Shown piece by piece: positions 42,919 through 52,659 of a stretch of 64,000 nt of DNA. The stretch lies in contig CAJTVH010000001.1 in the NCBI GenBank assembly GCA_910579745.1, positions 1 to 64,000 of the forward strand. Reading direction: 5' to 3'. The notes under the pieces are model-generated. The model ran no database searches, was not told the DNA's origin, and worked only from the letters and a program-made list of their open reading frames with translations. Source of the DNA: an uncultured Clostridia bacterium. Its GTDB lineage: Bacteria > Bacillota > Clostridia > Lachnospirales > CAG-274. A program made the translations under genes and the position numbers. Numbering within the stretch: position 1 is the first letter of the stretch; each line of letters starts with the position of its first letter.

Positions 42919-44184
42919 ATGAAAAGGAAAAATATGATTATACTTATTATACTTTTAATTGCCGCGCTGGGCATGAGCGCTATTTCTTATTTTGGCATAG
43001 ACGCTCCCGAACTTGGTCTTAACAAAACTCTTAGCGCGGAGAATATTAAAAAGGGTCTTGATTTAAGCGGCGGTGTTTACATTGTTTATCAGGCGAAAGA
43101 TTCGGAGGGGAACTTAATGAACGATCCTTCCGGTGATGATATGAGCGCCGCGTCACAGCTTTTAAGAACGAGGTTAGACCTTAGCGGATGGACCGACGGG
43201 GAAGTCTCAATAGAAGGCGGAAATAGGCTTAGAGTTGAGATCCCTGGTATCGACAACGCTGAGGAAGCCATAAAAGGTATTGGACAAGCTGGTGTGTTAG
43301 CTTTTCTTGATGAAACCGGAAATGTTGTGGTAAGCGGGGACAAGGTAGCTAACGCCAGTGTCGGAATAAGCGACAGCGGTACGGGGAAAGCTGGATACTA
43401 CTGCATAAACCTTGAGTTTAATTCCGAGGGGGCGGGAGATTTTAAAACAGCTACGGAGAATAACATCGGAAAGCCTATTTATATTACTCTTGACGGTGTT
43501 CCGCTTTCATGGCCGACTGTGCAAAACGTTATTCCAAACGGACGAGCTACCATTACAGGTGAGTTTGGCAAGGAAGAGGCGACAACTCTAGCTAATCTTA
43601 TTAATTCCGGCTCGCTTCCTTTTTCTCTTGAGGTTATAGAACAGCAGAGTATCGGCGCTACTCTTGGAGCGGACGCTTTGAGCACAAGTTTATTCGCCGG
43701 GCTTGTAGGTATCATTCTCGTAATTATATTTATGATTATTTTTTACAGATTTTCAGGCATTGCCGCCGACTGGGCTCTTATTATTTATTTGTCCGCCGAG
43801 CTTATAATACTTAACGGTCTTAATATCACCCTTACTTTGCCGGGTATAGCGGGTATTATACTTTCTGTCGGTATGGCGGTTGACGCTAACGTTATTATAT
43901 TTGAGAGAATAAAAGAGGAACTTTCGGCGGGAAGAACACTAAGGCTCGCTTTAGAAAACGGTTTCTCAAGGGCTTTTCCGGCCATTGTTGACAGTAATAT
44001 TACAACCCTTATCGCCTGTGCCGTGCTTTTCTGGCTTGGAACGGGTCCTATCCGAGGATTCGCTCAGACTCTCGCTATAGGTATAGTTTTATCTATGTTT
44101 ACGGCGTTGGTTATCACGAGATTTATAGTTAAAGGTTTTGTCGGGGTAGGTATTAAAAATCCAAAGTTTTTTGGCGGTAAATAG
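42919..44184 (+). CDS. secD: Protein translocase subunit SecD
   Basis: SecD with SecF uses the proton gradient to help SecYEG export proteins. The 421-aa protein has an N-terminal membrane helix (about 5-25), the conserved GLDLSGGVYIVYQ at about 46-58, an extracytoplasmic domain, and a C-terminal membrane region with about five segments including VGMAVDANVIIFERIKEEL. It is shorter than the Escherichia form because the P1 domain is reduced, as is usual in clostridia. The ribosome site AAGGAGG precedes the ATG. secF follows after 12 bases. Confidence 0.95.
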   Translation: MKRKNMIILIILLIAALGMSAISYFGIDAPELGLNKTLSAENIKKGLDLSGGVYIVYQAKDSEGNLMNDPSGDDMSAASQLLRTRLDLSGWTDGEVSIEGGNRLRVEIPGIDNAEEAIKGIGQAGVLAFLDETGNVVVSGDKVANASVGISDSGTGKAGYYCINLEFNSEGAGDFKTATENNIGKPIYITLDGVPLSWPTVQNVIPNGRATITGEFGKEEATTLANLINSGSLPFSLEVIEQQSIGATLGADALSTSLFAGLVGIILVIIFMIIFYRFSGIAADWALIIYLSAELIILNGLNITLTLPGIAGIILSVGMAVDANVIIFERIKEELSAGRTLRLALENGFSRAFPAIVDSNITTLIACAVLFWLGTGPIRGFAQTLAIGIVLSMFTALVITRFIVKGFVGVGIKNPKFFGGK

Positions 44185-44196
44185 GAGGTTGGACTG

Positions 44197-45087
44197 ATGA
44201 ACATTATTAAAAATAAAATGATATATTTTATTATTTCGATTGCTGTCATTTTAATCGGAATAGGTTTTATGGCGTTTAACTATTCAAACGGAAACGGTCT
44301 TTTTAACTTTGATATTCAGTTTATCGGCGGTACGTCGATTACGGCGAACAATCTCGGGGAGGGTTTTAGCAACGACGATATTTCCAACATTATATCAGAG
44401 GTTATTAACGAGGAAGGTCAAATCCAAAGGGTTGGGGACACAAGCGTTAATATTAAAACAAAGTCTTTAGACGATACTCAAATTACTGATATTAAAAATA
44501 AAATCCGTGAAAAATATGGTATAGAGGATAATACTATAGAGGTTACTACCATAAGTGCCACTATAAGCGGTGAGATGCAGGAAAAAGCGTTTTTAGCGGT
44601 TGCCGTGTCATGTATCGCTATGCTTATATACGTTTCTTTAAGATTTCGTGATTTTAAAATTGGGGCCAGCTGTATTATAGCTCTTCTTCATGACGCTTTA
44701 ATAGTTCTCGCTTGTTACGCTATTTTTAGAATTCCTTTAAATAACTCTTTTATAGCCGCTATTCTTACTGTTTTGGGTTACTCAATAAACGCGTCTATAG
44801 TTATTTTTGACAGACTTCGTGAAAATAAAAGAAGACTTGGCTCAAGAGACAGTGAGAATGTTATGAACATAAGCATTAAACAATCTATGCGACGTTCATT
44901 ATATACATCTTTGACAACATTTTTTACAATTTTAGCTCTTTATATTTTTGGGGTGCAGTCGGTTAAAGAGTTCGCTTTGCCTATAGTTGTGGGTATTATT
45001 TGCGGTACGTATTCTTCTGTGTTTCTCGCCGGTTCTTTGTGGTACATTTTTGACTCTTTTAAAAAAGGACCCAAGAGAAGCAGATAA
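44197..45087 (+). CDS. secF: Protein translocase subunit SecF
   Basis: Membrane partner of SecD. The 296-aa protein has an N-terminal membrane helix (about 9-29), the conserved FDIQFIGGTSI, and a C-terminal bundle of about five membrane helices with YSINASIVIFDRLREN and the TSLTTFFTILALYIFG block. The ribosome site AGGAGG lies within the 12-base gap after secD. A terminator follows. No yajC is adjacent, although it is often nearby in other genomes; instead the SCIFF genes precede secD. Confidence 0.95.
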   Translation: MNIIKNKMIYFIISIAVILIGIGFMAFNYSNGNGLFNFDIQFIGGTSITANNLGEGFSNDDISNIISEVINEEGQIQRVGDTSVNIKTKSLDDTQITDIKNKIREKYGIEDNTIEVTTISATISGEMQEKAFLAVAVSCIAMLIYVSLRFRDFKIGASCIIALLHDALIVLACYAIFRIPLNNSFIAAILTVLGYSINASIVIFDRLRENKRRLGSRDSENVMNISIKQSMRRSLYTSLTTFFTILALYIFGVQSVKEFALPIVVGIICGTYSSVFLAGSLWYIFDSFKKGPKRSR

Positions 45088-45132
45088 GACACTTAAATAC
45101 CGTTTAATTAATTTTTAATTATATGGTTACAA

Positions 45133-45166
45133 AAAGGGTTGCTGTTGTTTGCGGCAACCCTTTGAT
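45133..45166 (+). terminator. Rho-independent terminator between secF and recJ
   Basis: AAAGGGTTGC pairs with GCAACCCTTT around an 11-base loop and is followed by GATTTT. It lies inside the upstream extension of the recJ frame, which argues against a recJ start at 45123. Confidence 0.7.
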
Positions 45167-45185
45167 TTTGAAAGGATTGTTTTTT

Positions 45186-46958
45186 ATGACGGTATGGACT
45201 TTAAGAAAAAGCCGAATTGATGTGAGAAAGATGTCGGAAGATCTTAATATAAGCCCGATTTTAGCTCAAATTTTAGGAAATAGAAATATTTTTTCAAGAG
45301 ACGACGCTGATTTATATATTAAACCGAGGATTTCCCTTATGGGGAATACTTTTTTAATGAAAGACATTGAGAAAGCTATAAAAATTGTTATACGCGCAAG
45401 AGATTTAGGGAAAAAGATTTTTATTTACGGGGATTATGACGTGGACGGTATTACAAGTACCGTTATTTTATATAAAGCGTTAAAACAATTTGGCTGCAGT
45501 GTGGAATATTATATACCTAACAGACGGTATGAGGGATACGGTCTTAACAAAAACTGTATTACGGCGATGAAAGAAAGAGGGTGTGACGTTGTTTTTACCT
45601 GTGATAATGGCATTACGGCTATTGATGAGGCGTTATATATAAAAGAGCTTGGTATGGAATTTATTGTTCTTGACCACCATGAACCCATTTTTTCTGAAGG
45701 TGGGGAGGATATTCTGCCGAACGCCGACGCCGTTATAGACTGTAAGCGAAAAGAGTGCGCATATCCTTTTAAGGCTTTATGCGCTGGGGGAATGGCGTAT
45801 AAATTTGTAAAAGCGCTTTTTGAGTTTTCAAAAACGGAGCTTAAAGGAGACGCCGAGTTATTTGTTTTTGCCGCTATTGCCACGGTTTGCGATATTGTTG
45901 ATTTACGTGATGAAAACAGAATTATTGTAAGAAACGGTCTTAGAATATTGAACTCAGGCAGGAGAATGAATTTTGGAATAAAAGCTTTGCTTGAGTGTCA
46001 GGGACTGAAAAAAAAGATTACGGAGGAAACTCTTGGTTTTATAATAGGCCCTTGTATAAACGCGTCGGGAAGAATTGAGAGCGCTATATGGGCAGTTGAA
46101 TTGTTTTTAGAGGAAGATTATGAGAAAGCTCTTGAGAAAGCGAGAGAGCTTATCAAAATAAACGAGGAAAGAAAGAGAATAACTTCTGAGGGTTATGAAA
46201 GCGTTATTCATAATATTGAGAACTCGGATATAAAGTATGACAAAGTTATGGTAGTTTATGATGAGAATGTTGATGAGAGTGTTATGGGAATTGTGGCAGG
46301 CAGAATTAAAGAACACTATTACAGGCCTGTTATTGTCATTTCAAAGGGCGAGGAGTTTGACAAAGGCTCAGGAAGGTCTATTGAGGGATATAACATATTC
46401 GAGAATCTTTCAGCTAATAAGGAACTATTTGTTAAATTCGGCGGACATAAAATGGCGGCGGGGCTGTCTATTGAGCGTAAGAATATTGATATTTTAAGAA
46501 AAAGGCTTAATGAAAACTGTTCTCTTACTGAAAAAGAGCTTACAGAGGTTATAAGAATAGATAAAGCGATTTCCCTTTCGGAAATAACTCTTGAGCTTGC
46601 CTGTGAACTTGAGATTATGAGGCCTTTTGGACAGGAAAATACCCAAGCTTTATTCGCTACAAAAAATGTTATTGTTAAAAATATCAGGTATGTTGGGGTG
46701 AACGGTAACATTATTCAATTTGTTTTTTCTGATGAAGACGGCAACGAGGTCAGAGGGATTTCTTTTAAAGGATTTGAAAAATTTAAAAAATATGTCGAGT
46801 ATAATTTTGATGATGATTTAAAAGAGGAAATTCTCAGCGGTTTTATAAAAAACGCCGTTTTATGCCTTGATATTGTTTACACAATCGAAATAAACGAGTA
46901 TAATGATAATAAAAATGTACAACTTATTTTAAAGGACTTTAGAAAGTCTGCTGTCTGA
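45186..46958 (+). CDS. recJ: Single-stranded-DNA exonuclease RecJ
   Basis: A 5'-3' exonuclease acting in recombination and repair. The 590-aa protein has the DHH-family motifs YGDYDVDGITST, FTCDNGITAI, VLDHHEP and a NADAVID block, then the DHHA1 part (GIVAGRIKEHYYRPVIV, SGRSIEGYN, FGGHKMAAGLSI) and a C-terminal OB-like region with MRPFGQENTQALF. The metal-binding Asp and His residues are present. I chose the ATG at 45186 with AAAGGA before it; the frame extends upstream to 45123 but there crosses a terminator hairpin. The 590-aa length is usual for RecJ. Confidence 0.94.
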   Translation: MTVWTLRKSRIDVRKMSEDLNISPILAQILGNRNIFSRDDADLYIKPRISLMGNTFLMKDIEKAIKIVIRARDLGKKIFIYGDYDVDGITSTVILYKALKQFGCSVEYYIPNRRYEGYGLNKNCITAMKERGCDVVFTCDNGITAIDEALYIKELGMEFIVLDHHEPIFSEGGEDILPNADAVIDCKRKECAYPFKALCAGGMAYKFVKALFEFSKTELKGDAELFVFAAIATVCDIVDLRDENRIIVRNGLRILNSGRRMNFGIKALLECQGLKKKITEETLGFIIGPCINASGRIESAIWAVELFLEEDYEKALEKARELIKINEERKRITSEGYESVIHNIENSDIKYDKVMVVYDENVDESVMGIVAGRIKEHYYRPVIVISKGEEFDKGSGRSIEGYNIFENLSANKELFVKFGGHKMAAGLSIERKNIDILRKRLNENCSLTEKELTEVIRIDKAISLSEITLELACELEIMRPFGQENTQALFATKNVIVKNIRYVGVNGNIIQFVFSDEDGNEVRGISFKGFEKFKKYVEYNFDDDLKEEILSGFIKNAVLCLDIVYTIEINEYNDNKNVQLILKDFRKSAV

Positions 46959-46960
46959 TT

Positions 46961-47135
46961 TATAGAATAAACTTGAAAATGAATAAATGGAGGCGAGACA
47001 AAAATCATTTTCGCGAGAAGCTGGAGGGTGGCATAGCCTATGCCTAACGATTAATTAAACAGCGAAAGGATAATAAACCTCATACATAGATTTATTATCT
47101 ATACAACTTGTTTTTATTATATTTGTTGACTATAA
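46961..47135. repeat. Family-2 inverted-repeat element, copy 3 (diverged)
   Basis: The left end TATAGAATAAACTTGAAAAT and the right end ACTTGTTTTTATTATATTTG then TTGACTATA match the other copies. The inner arms are more diverged, and the centre holds GGCATAGCCTATGCC. It fills most of the gap between recJ and the helicase gene. Confidence 0.55.
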
Positions 47136-47218
47136 ATAAAGCTGCGCGCGGTTTTGAAAAGGAAACGGGGCGGATTATATAAAATTACGAAATTGGTTTG
47201 GAGGCGGATTATAACGAT

Positions 47219-50200
47219 ATGAATTATAATATAAGCGAGTATATAATCAGAGCCTATATTTCCGACGGAGAGACTTTTATAAATGGTAAAAAAGATTTTG
47301 AGGAAGGAAAAGTTATAAACACTAAAATTGTTGATTTGGACAATAAGGTTATTTCCGCCGACGTTGATGGGAGACATGGGAAAAAGTATTCCGTTAAAGT
47401 TTTTTTTGACGGAGGAGGAAATATTTTAAAGACAATGTGCACCTGCTGCAAAAATAAATGCAGGCATACTTCCGCGGTTTTATTTAAAATCGTCAATTCA
47501 TCAACGGTTGAGAAAAACAAGAATTTAAATAACTCAGAAAATTGTATTTTTAAAAGATTATCAGAAGATTTTAAAAAACAGAATTTTTTTTATAATAATT
47601 TAAAAATAAAAAAGAGAATTTCTATCTATCCTGTTTTAAAGCTTACGGATGACAATAGATTAAGCGTGGGATTTGTCGTGGGTGACAAAGTGCGTTATAT
47701 TATTGATAATATTTTTGATTTTTTTAAAAAGGTTAAAAATAACGAAGATTATTATATTAATAAAAACACATTTTTTAAAGTATCTGAGCTGAAAAAAGAA
47801 GCTTTTGAATATATAGATTTTATTGAAAGGCAAATTTTGGATTTTACGGATTTTTTTGATAATGAGGAATTTTTTTCCGGCGGAAATTTTGTTTTGAGCA
47901 AACGAGGAACAGATGATTTTTTTGATATAACCCAATGGAAAGAGGTTATTTGGGAACATTTTCCAAACAAAGTTTTATTTTCAGATGAGGAAATTGATTT
48001 TCATATACGATTGGAAAAATATGACGACAAATTTTTATTATATGGAAAAAATATGAGATTTAAATTTATTGAGGGACTCGCTTTTGGTTATATATTGTCG
48101 GAAAATGTTTTTTACAGAGTTGATAAGAAAAAATTTGATATTATAAAAAAGGTAAACGACGCTTTTTTTATGACGGAGGATAATAAAATAGTTTTTTTTC
48201 AAAATGATATTGCCGAGTTTGTGAATTATATTGTTCCGGTTTTTGAAAAAAATAATATTCTTGAGAATATTAAAGATATTTACGGCGTTTTGGGTGTTTC
48301 AGAGCCAAAAGCGGAGTTTTATATTGAGTCAGACGGAAAAGACATATTTTTGGAAGTTAAATATATTTATGAGAATTCTCTTTATTTTGAGGGAATTTTA
48401 AGAAATAAGATTGAAAGTTTGATTTTTGACATGGGTTTTGAATACGAGTTTGACGACAATTATCGTATGGAAAATGATGAGGATATATTTCAGTTTTATT
48501 ATACAAGAGTTGAGGAATTAAAAAATTTTGGCGAGATTTTTCTTTCCGAAAGTTTTGAGAGAGGAAAGGTTAAAGCGTATAAAAATGTTTTGGGCGATGT
48601 CAGAATTTCAGGGGGATTTTTAGAAATTGATTTTGACTTAAAAGATTTTGATTTTAACGAGCTTCAAGAGATTTTAAACGCCTATAAAATAAAAAAAAGG
48701 TTTTTCAGAATGAGAGACGGAGCTTTTATCGACCTTACAAAAAGCGACCTTGATCCTATGTTTGATATTATTGAGGGGTTTGATTTAACAAGAAAAGATT
48801 TAGAAGAGAAAAACAAGCTTTTAATGCCTGTATATAATGTTTTATATCTTAATGAGATTATTACGAAGGGAAATTATAAAATAAAGACGGACAGCGTATA
48901 TGATGAGATTATTGAAAGATTTAAAGGCGCTAAGAACCGATTTGAGGCGCCTAAGGAACTTGAGCCGGTTTTGAGAGATTATCAAAAAAAGGGTTTTTTC
49001 TGGCTTAAAGCTTTATCTTCTCTTAATTTTGGAGGAATACTTGCCGATGATATGGGTCTTGGAAAAACCATTCAAATTATTTCTGTTATATTGTCTGAGG
49101 AAGAAAAAAAACCATCAATTATAATTTGTCCTACCTCTCTTATTTATAATTGGGAATCTGAGATAAAAAAGTTCGCTCCGTTAATGGAGCGAAAAGTTGT
49201 GGCGGGAGCGCCTGACGTGAGAAAAGAAATTATTTTAGAGAAGAATTTTTTTGGTGTTTTCATTACAACTTATGATTTGCTTAAACGAGACATTGAGTAT
49301 TACGCTGATTTTAATTTTAAATTTATTGTGGCAGACGAGGCTCAGAATATAAAAAATTCTTTTACGAGAAACGCGAAAACCGTTAAAACTCTTAATGGAG
49401 ATGTGAAATTCGCTCTTACAGGGACGCCTATTGAAAATTCTCTCACAGAATTTTGGTCTGTTTTCGACTTTGTTATGCCAGGATATTTAGGAAGCCGGAA
49501 AAAATTTAAAACGGATTTTGAGAATCCTATAGCTAAATACAATGATAAAAGTATTTCGGACAAGCTTAAAAGAAAGACTATGCCATTTATTTTAAGAAGA
49601 ATAAAGAAAGATGTGTTAAAAGAGCTTCCGGAGAAAAGTGAGAAAATATTATACTGTGATATGACCTTGGAGCAAAAAAGGTTATATACAGCAAATCTTA
49701 TAAAGGCGAGGATGGAAGTTGACAAGCTTATTTCAGAGGAAGGATTTGAGACGAGGAGAATTAAAATTTTATCTTATATAACAAGGTTAAGGCAGTTATG
49801 CTGTCATCCATCATTATTTATTGGTGAGTATGAGGGAGGAAGCGGAAAGCTTGAACTTGCCCTTGAGACAATAAAGAATGTTTCCGAGAACGGACACAGA
49901 GTTTTGCTTTTTTCACAATTTACCTCAATGTTAAATATTATAAAAGATGAACTTAATAAAAGGAAGATTGACTTTTTTTATCTTGACGGCTCGACACCTT
50001 CTTTTGAGAGAACGGAAATGTCAAAGAGATTTAACAGCGGAGAAAAAGATGTTTTCCTCATTTCTCTTAAAGCGGGAGGTACGGGTCTTAATCTTACGGG
50101 CGCGGACGTAGTTATTCATTTTGACCCGTGGTGGAATCCGGCTGTTATGGAACAAGCTTCTGACAGGGCCTATAGGTTCGGACAAATTAAAAATGTTCAA

Positions 50201-50356
50201 GTTTTTTATCTTGTCACCAAAGACAGTGTGGAGGAAAAAATAATTGTACTCCAGGAAAAGAAAAAAGAGCTTATTAAGTCTATTATTTCAGACAGCGGGG
50301 AAATTATTATTGATAAAATGACAAAGGAAGATATTATTGAAATTTTTAGAGAATAG
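47219..50356 (+). CDS. SWIM-domain SNF2-family helicase
   Basis: A 1045-aa ATPase of the bacterial SNF2 (RapA/HepA-like) type, expected to move along DNA or remodel protein-nucleic acid complexes. The N terminus has a SWIM-like zinc motif (C74, C76, C81, H83; CTCCKNKCRH) with a short spacer. A long middle region (about 90-590) matches the clostridial SNF2 N-terminal extension. The motor domains follow: Walker A DDMGLGKT, Walker B DEAQNIKN, LTGTPIENSL, and in the second lobe LFSQFTSMLNII, LKAGGTGLNLTGA, DPWWNPAVMEQASDRAYRFGQ. I chose the ATG at 47219 because GGAGGCGG precedes it; an upstream TTG overlaps that site. Confidence 0.93.
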   Translation: MNYNISEYIIRAYISDGETFINGKKDFEEGKVINTKIVDLDNKVISADVDGRHGKKYSVKVFFDGGGNILKTMCTCCKNKCRHTSAVLFKIVNSSTVEKNKNLNNSENCIFKRLSEDFKKQNFFYNNLKIKKRISIYPVLKLTDDNRLSVGFVVGDKVRYIIDNIFDFFKKVKNNEDYYINKNTFFKVSELKKEAFEYIDFIERQILDFTDFFDNEEFFSGGNFVLSKRGTDDFFDITQWKEVIWEHFPNKVLFSDEEIDFHIRLEKYDDKFLLYGKNMRFKFIEGLAFGYILSENVFYRVDKKKFDIIKKVNDAFFMTEDNKIVFFQNDIAEFVNYIVPVFEKNNILENIKDIYGVLGVSEPKAEFYIESDGKDIFLEVKYIYENSLYFEGILRNKIESLIFDMGFEYEFDDNYRMENDEDIFQFYYTRVEELKNFGEIFLSESFERGKVKAYKNVLGDVRISGGFLEIDFDLKDFDFNELQEILNAYKIKKRFFRMRDGAFIDLTKSDLDPMFDIIEGFDLTRKDLEEKNKLLMPVYNVLYLNEIITKGNYKIKTDSVYDEIIERFKGAKNRFEAPKELEPVLRDYQKKGFFWLKALSSLNFGGILADDMGLGKTIQIISVILSEEEKKPSIIICPTSLIYNWESEIKKFAPLMERKVVAGAPDVRKEIILEKNFFGVFITTYDLLKRDIEYYADFNFKFIVADEAQNIKNSFTRNAKTVKTLNGDVKFALTGTPIENSLTEFWSVFDFVMPGYLGSRKKFKTDFENPIAKYNDKSISDKLKRKTMPFILRRIKKDVLKELPEKSEKILYCDMTLEQKRLYTANLIKARMEVDKLISEEGFETRRIKILSYITRLRQLCCHPSLFIGEYEGGSGKLELALETIKNVSENGHRVLLFSQFTSMLNIIKDELNKRKIDFFYLDGSTPSFERTEMSKRFNSGEKDVFLISLKAGGTGLNLTGADVVIHFDPWWNPAVMEQASDRAYRFGQIKNVQVFYLVTKDSVEEKIIVLQEKKKELIKSIISDSGEIIIDKMTKEDIIEIFRE

Positions 50357-50389
50357 AGATTTGGGAATTTTTAATTTGAGGTGATGAAA

Positions 50390-51991
50390 ATGGATTTTGA
50401 AAAAGAACTTTTGAAAATAGGCTCTTTCTTTACGGAGAAGTTTTCAAAAGCTTATTCTGAGATAAAACGTCAAGGGAAAACAAAGGTTTTGGAACATTTT
50501 TATTCTATATATAGAAAATGGTATTATTCAGCTTTTTTTGATGAAAATATTCTTTCTCCCGCTCATATTGTTTATAGAATTAACACCGATAAAAACGATG
50601 GAAATTATTTTGTACCTGTTGTAAAGGTCAAATCAAAGAATAGGTTTAACGGGTTTGACGTTAAAATTTTAAATTACACGATAGATAATCATCCTATTGT
50701 TGATGATTTGAAAGTTTTTGCTGACAGTATTGAGGTAGTCAATATTGACAGCAACGGCATTGTAATAGATGAGAATATAGAAAAGGTTTTAGAGTCAATA
50801 AGTGTTGATGATAAATTTTATCTTGAGTATCTTTTGTATTTAGGAACCAATCTTAAGATATTTAAAAAAATGCCGTCTATTTATTCAGAGGTTTATTCTA
50901 TGGGCAAGGAATATCCTGGATTTTTTGATGATAACGATAAAAGTCAATGTCTGCGAAAAATTTTTGACGCGGCCGTTAAACTTTCCTGTGACAGGATAAA
51001 CGAGTTTTTCCCTGACGAGCAGCGTTTTTTTTATCCTGAGTATATTGAGAAGCTTATAAAAGAACCTATTTATGTAGAGGAAATTTTTAAGGAGATATAT
51101 GGTCTGGTAGGCGTTGATATTGAGGACATATGGCAGTATGAGGAGGAGTATGAGAATGGCGAGATAGGGGAATTCGCGGACGCTGTTTTATCAAGCGCTT
51201 ATTTTCTCAGAATTTTAATTGACAAATGGCTTATTATCCCTTTTGGCGACTATTTTAAATTTATTATGCCTATTTATTTTTATACTTATGATTTTAATGA
51301 GAAATTAAACGGTATTATTGACGAAAGCAAAGTATGTGGATTTGAGTTTTCATCATCAATTTATTATCCATGTTCAAAATATAGAGATACTCCTCTTGCC
51401 TGCGACTATTTTGGAATTGAGAGAGAGCCCGACGAGTATGACAGGATTTTTAAAAAATATCCCATAGGGATGATAATCGATACTATTATTTTGGGAACTC
51501 AGGATAAAAGTTTAACCGAGATGTCAAATGACTTTCAGGAAAATTCCGAAATTTATGAAATGAAAGTTAAATTTGAGGATACAAAGGAATTTTGGAAAGT
51601 TATTGAAATAGATTCTAATACAAATCTTAATATATTCCATTTTGAAATATGCAAAGCGATGAATTTATATCCTTTTGGGGAATATAGTTTTTTTACCGAT
51701 GAGGACAGAAATCCTTTTTCAGAATACACCCCGAAAGCCAAAGGCCGAAGAACCGACAAAAGAACAGAGACGACAAAATTATGTGATTTGAATCTTAAGC
51801 CAAAACAAAAGATTATATATCGTAATTCTTTGAAACCGAATATAGAGTTTACGGCGGAGGGCGTGCCTATTGATGTTTTTCTTGAGATTGAGTGCGTTAA
51901 AATTAAAGAAAGAAATAAAAATTACAGTCATCCGAGGGTTGTGAGAATGAGCAGTTTCGCTAAAATGATGGACGCTAATATAGAGTTTTAA
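50390..51991 (+). CDS. Unknown protein with a pRiA4b ORF-3-like C-terminal region
   Basis: A 533-aa soluble protein. The N-terminal about 370 residues are unassigned, helical and charged (KMDFEKELLKIGSFFTEKFS, EEYENGEIGEFADAVLSSAY). The C-terminal about 130 residues (YEMKVKFEDTKEFWKVIEID, NIFHFEICKAMNLYPFGEYS, TTKLCDLNLKPKQKIIYRNS) resemble the plasmid pRiA4b ORF-3 domain by eye, including its W-(R/K)-x-I and LxxL-x-KxxYxY pattern. The function of that domain is unknown. The ATG at 50390 fits GAGGTGA. It lies 33 bases after the SNF2 gene and is probably cotranscribed, which suggests a joint role. Confidence 0.5.
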   Translation: MDFEKELLKIGSFFTEKFSKAYSEIKRQGKTKVLEHFYSIYRKWYYSAFFDENILSPAHIVYRINTDKNDGNYFVPVVKVKSKNRFNGFDVKILNYTIDNHPIVDDLKVFADSIEVVNIDSNGIVIDENIEKVLESISVDDKFYLEYLLYLGTNLKIFKKMPSIYSEVYSMGKEYPGFFDDNDKSQCLRKIFDAAVKLSCDRINEFFPDEQRFFYPEYIEKLIKEPIYVEEIFKEIYGLVGVDIEDIWQYEEEYENGEIGEFADAVLSSAYFLRILIDKWLIIPFGDYFKFIMPIYFYTYDFNEKLNGIIDESKVCGFEFSSSIYYPCSKYRDTPLACDYFGIEREPDEYDRIFKKYPIGMIIDTIILGTQDKSLTEMSNDFQENSEIYEMKVKFEDTKEFWKVIEIDSNTNLNIFHFEICKAMNLYPFGEYSFFTDEDRNPFSEYTPKAKGRRTDKRTETTKLCDLNLKPKQKIIYRNSLKPNIEFTAEGVPIDVFLEIECVKIKERNKNYSHPRVVRMSSFAKMMDANIEF

Positions 51992-52659
51992 CCGAGCGGA
52001 GCGAATCGGAGGGTTCTATATTTGCTATTAAATTATGTGATACTAATCTCTTTTTAAATAATAGATAAAAAGCAATAAAAACATTTTACAGTCGCGCCGC
52101 TGTCAGCGTTATCGCGGTTAAAGGCGTTTTGATTTTTAAACGCCGGAAGAGTAAAGAGGTTAGATAGGTAATTGGGGAAAATTTCAAAGGGAATGATTTT
52201 TTTGTTTCCTATATTGCTATATCAATTTTTTTAAATGAGCTTAGAGTGTATCTGAAAACTAAAATACGAGCAAAAAATTATAGAAAATAAAACGAAATAG
52301 AAGCATTTTTATTTTTCTAAGTTTTTTGTATATTTTAGTTTTATGAAATCATATAAATTTTTTTAATAGCTCCCTTTTCGAAATTGTTATAGAATTTTCA
52401 GACACGTTATAGTATAAAAAACAAATTATTTTAAAATTATATGTATTTGTATAAAGCTCCATAGGTTCAGAGCGTTTTTATAAAATAAAAATATGAATAG
52501 TTTTGGATAATTGTGCCGCAAAGTGTTAATATGATTTTATGAAATGAGTATGAAAATATTATTTTTTACTATTGACTCTACCCTTAGGATAAGGTATATA
52601 CTTTTAATTAAGGAAATACTAATAAGTTATTTCCGAAGAATTAATTCTTGGAGGACAAA
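51992..52659. other. Intergenic region made largely of repeat elements
   Basis: From left to right: a family-5 left end (ATACTAATCTCTTTTTAAAT, 52031), a fragment resembling the family-4 interior (AAAGGCGTTTTGATTTTTAA then ACGCC at about 52120-52144), a family-5 right end (TTTTTTTAAATGAGCTTAG, 52225), then a family-1 element at 52243. The last 250 bases before the MerR gene show nothing definite. Confidence 0.45.
52243..52412. repeat. Family-1 inverted-repeat element, copy F (diverged)
   Basis: It begins AGAGTGTATCTGAAAACTAA and ends near AGAATTTTCAGACACGTTAT. The interior AAAATACGAGCAAAAAATTA and AAAATAAAACGAAATAG match copies D and E. An inner TATTTTAGTTTTATGAAATC looks like a second, internal end. 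It abuts a family-5 end on the left. Confidence 0.65.

Noticed and set aside
45123..45185. Upstream extension of recJ to an ATG at 45123
   Set aside because: It crosses a strong terminator hairpin (45133-45166) and lacks a ribosome site; the ATG at 45186 has AAAGGA before it.
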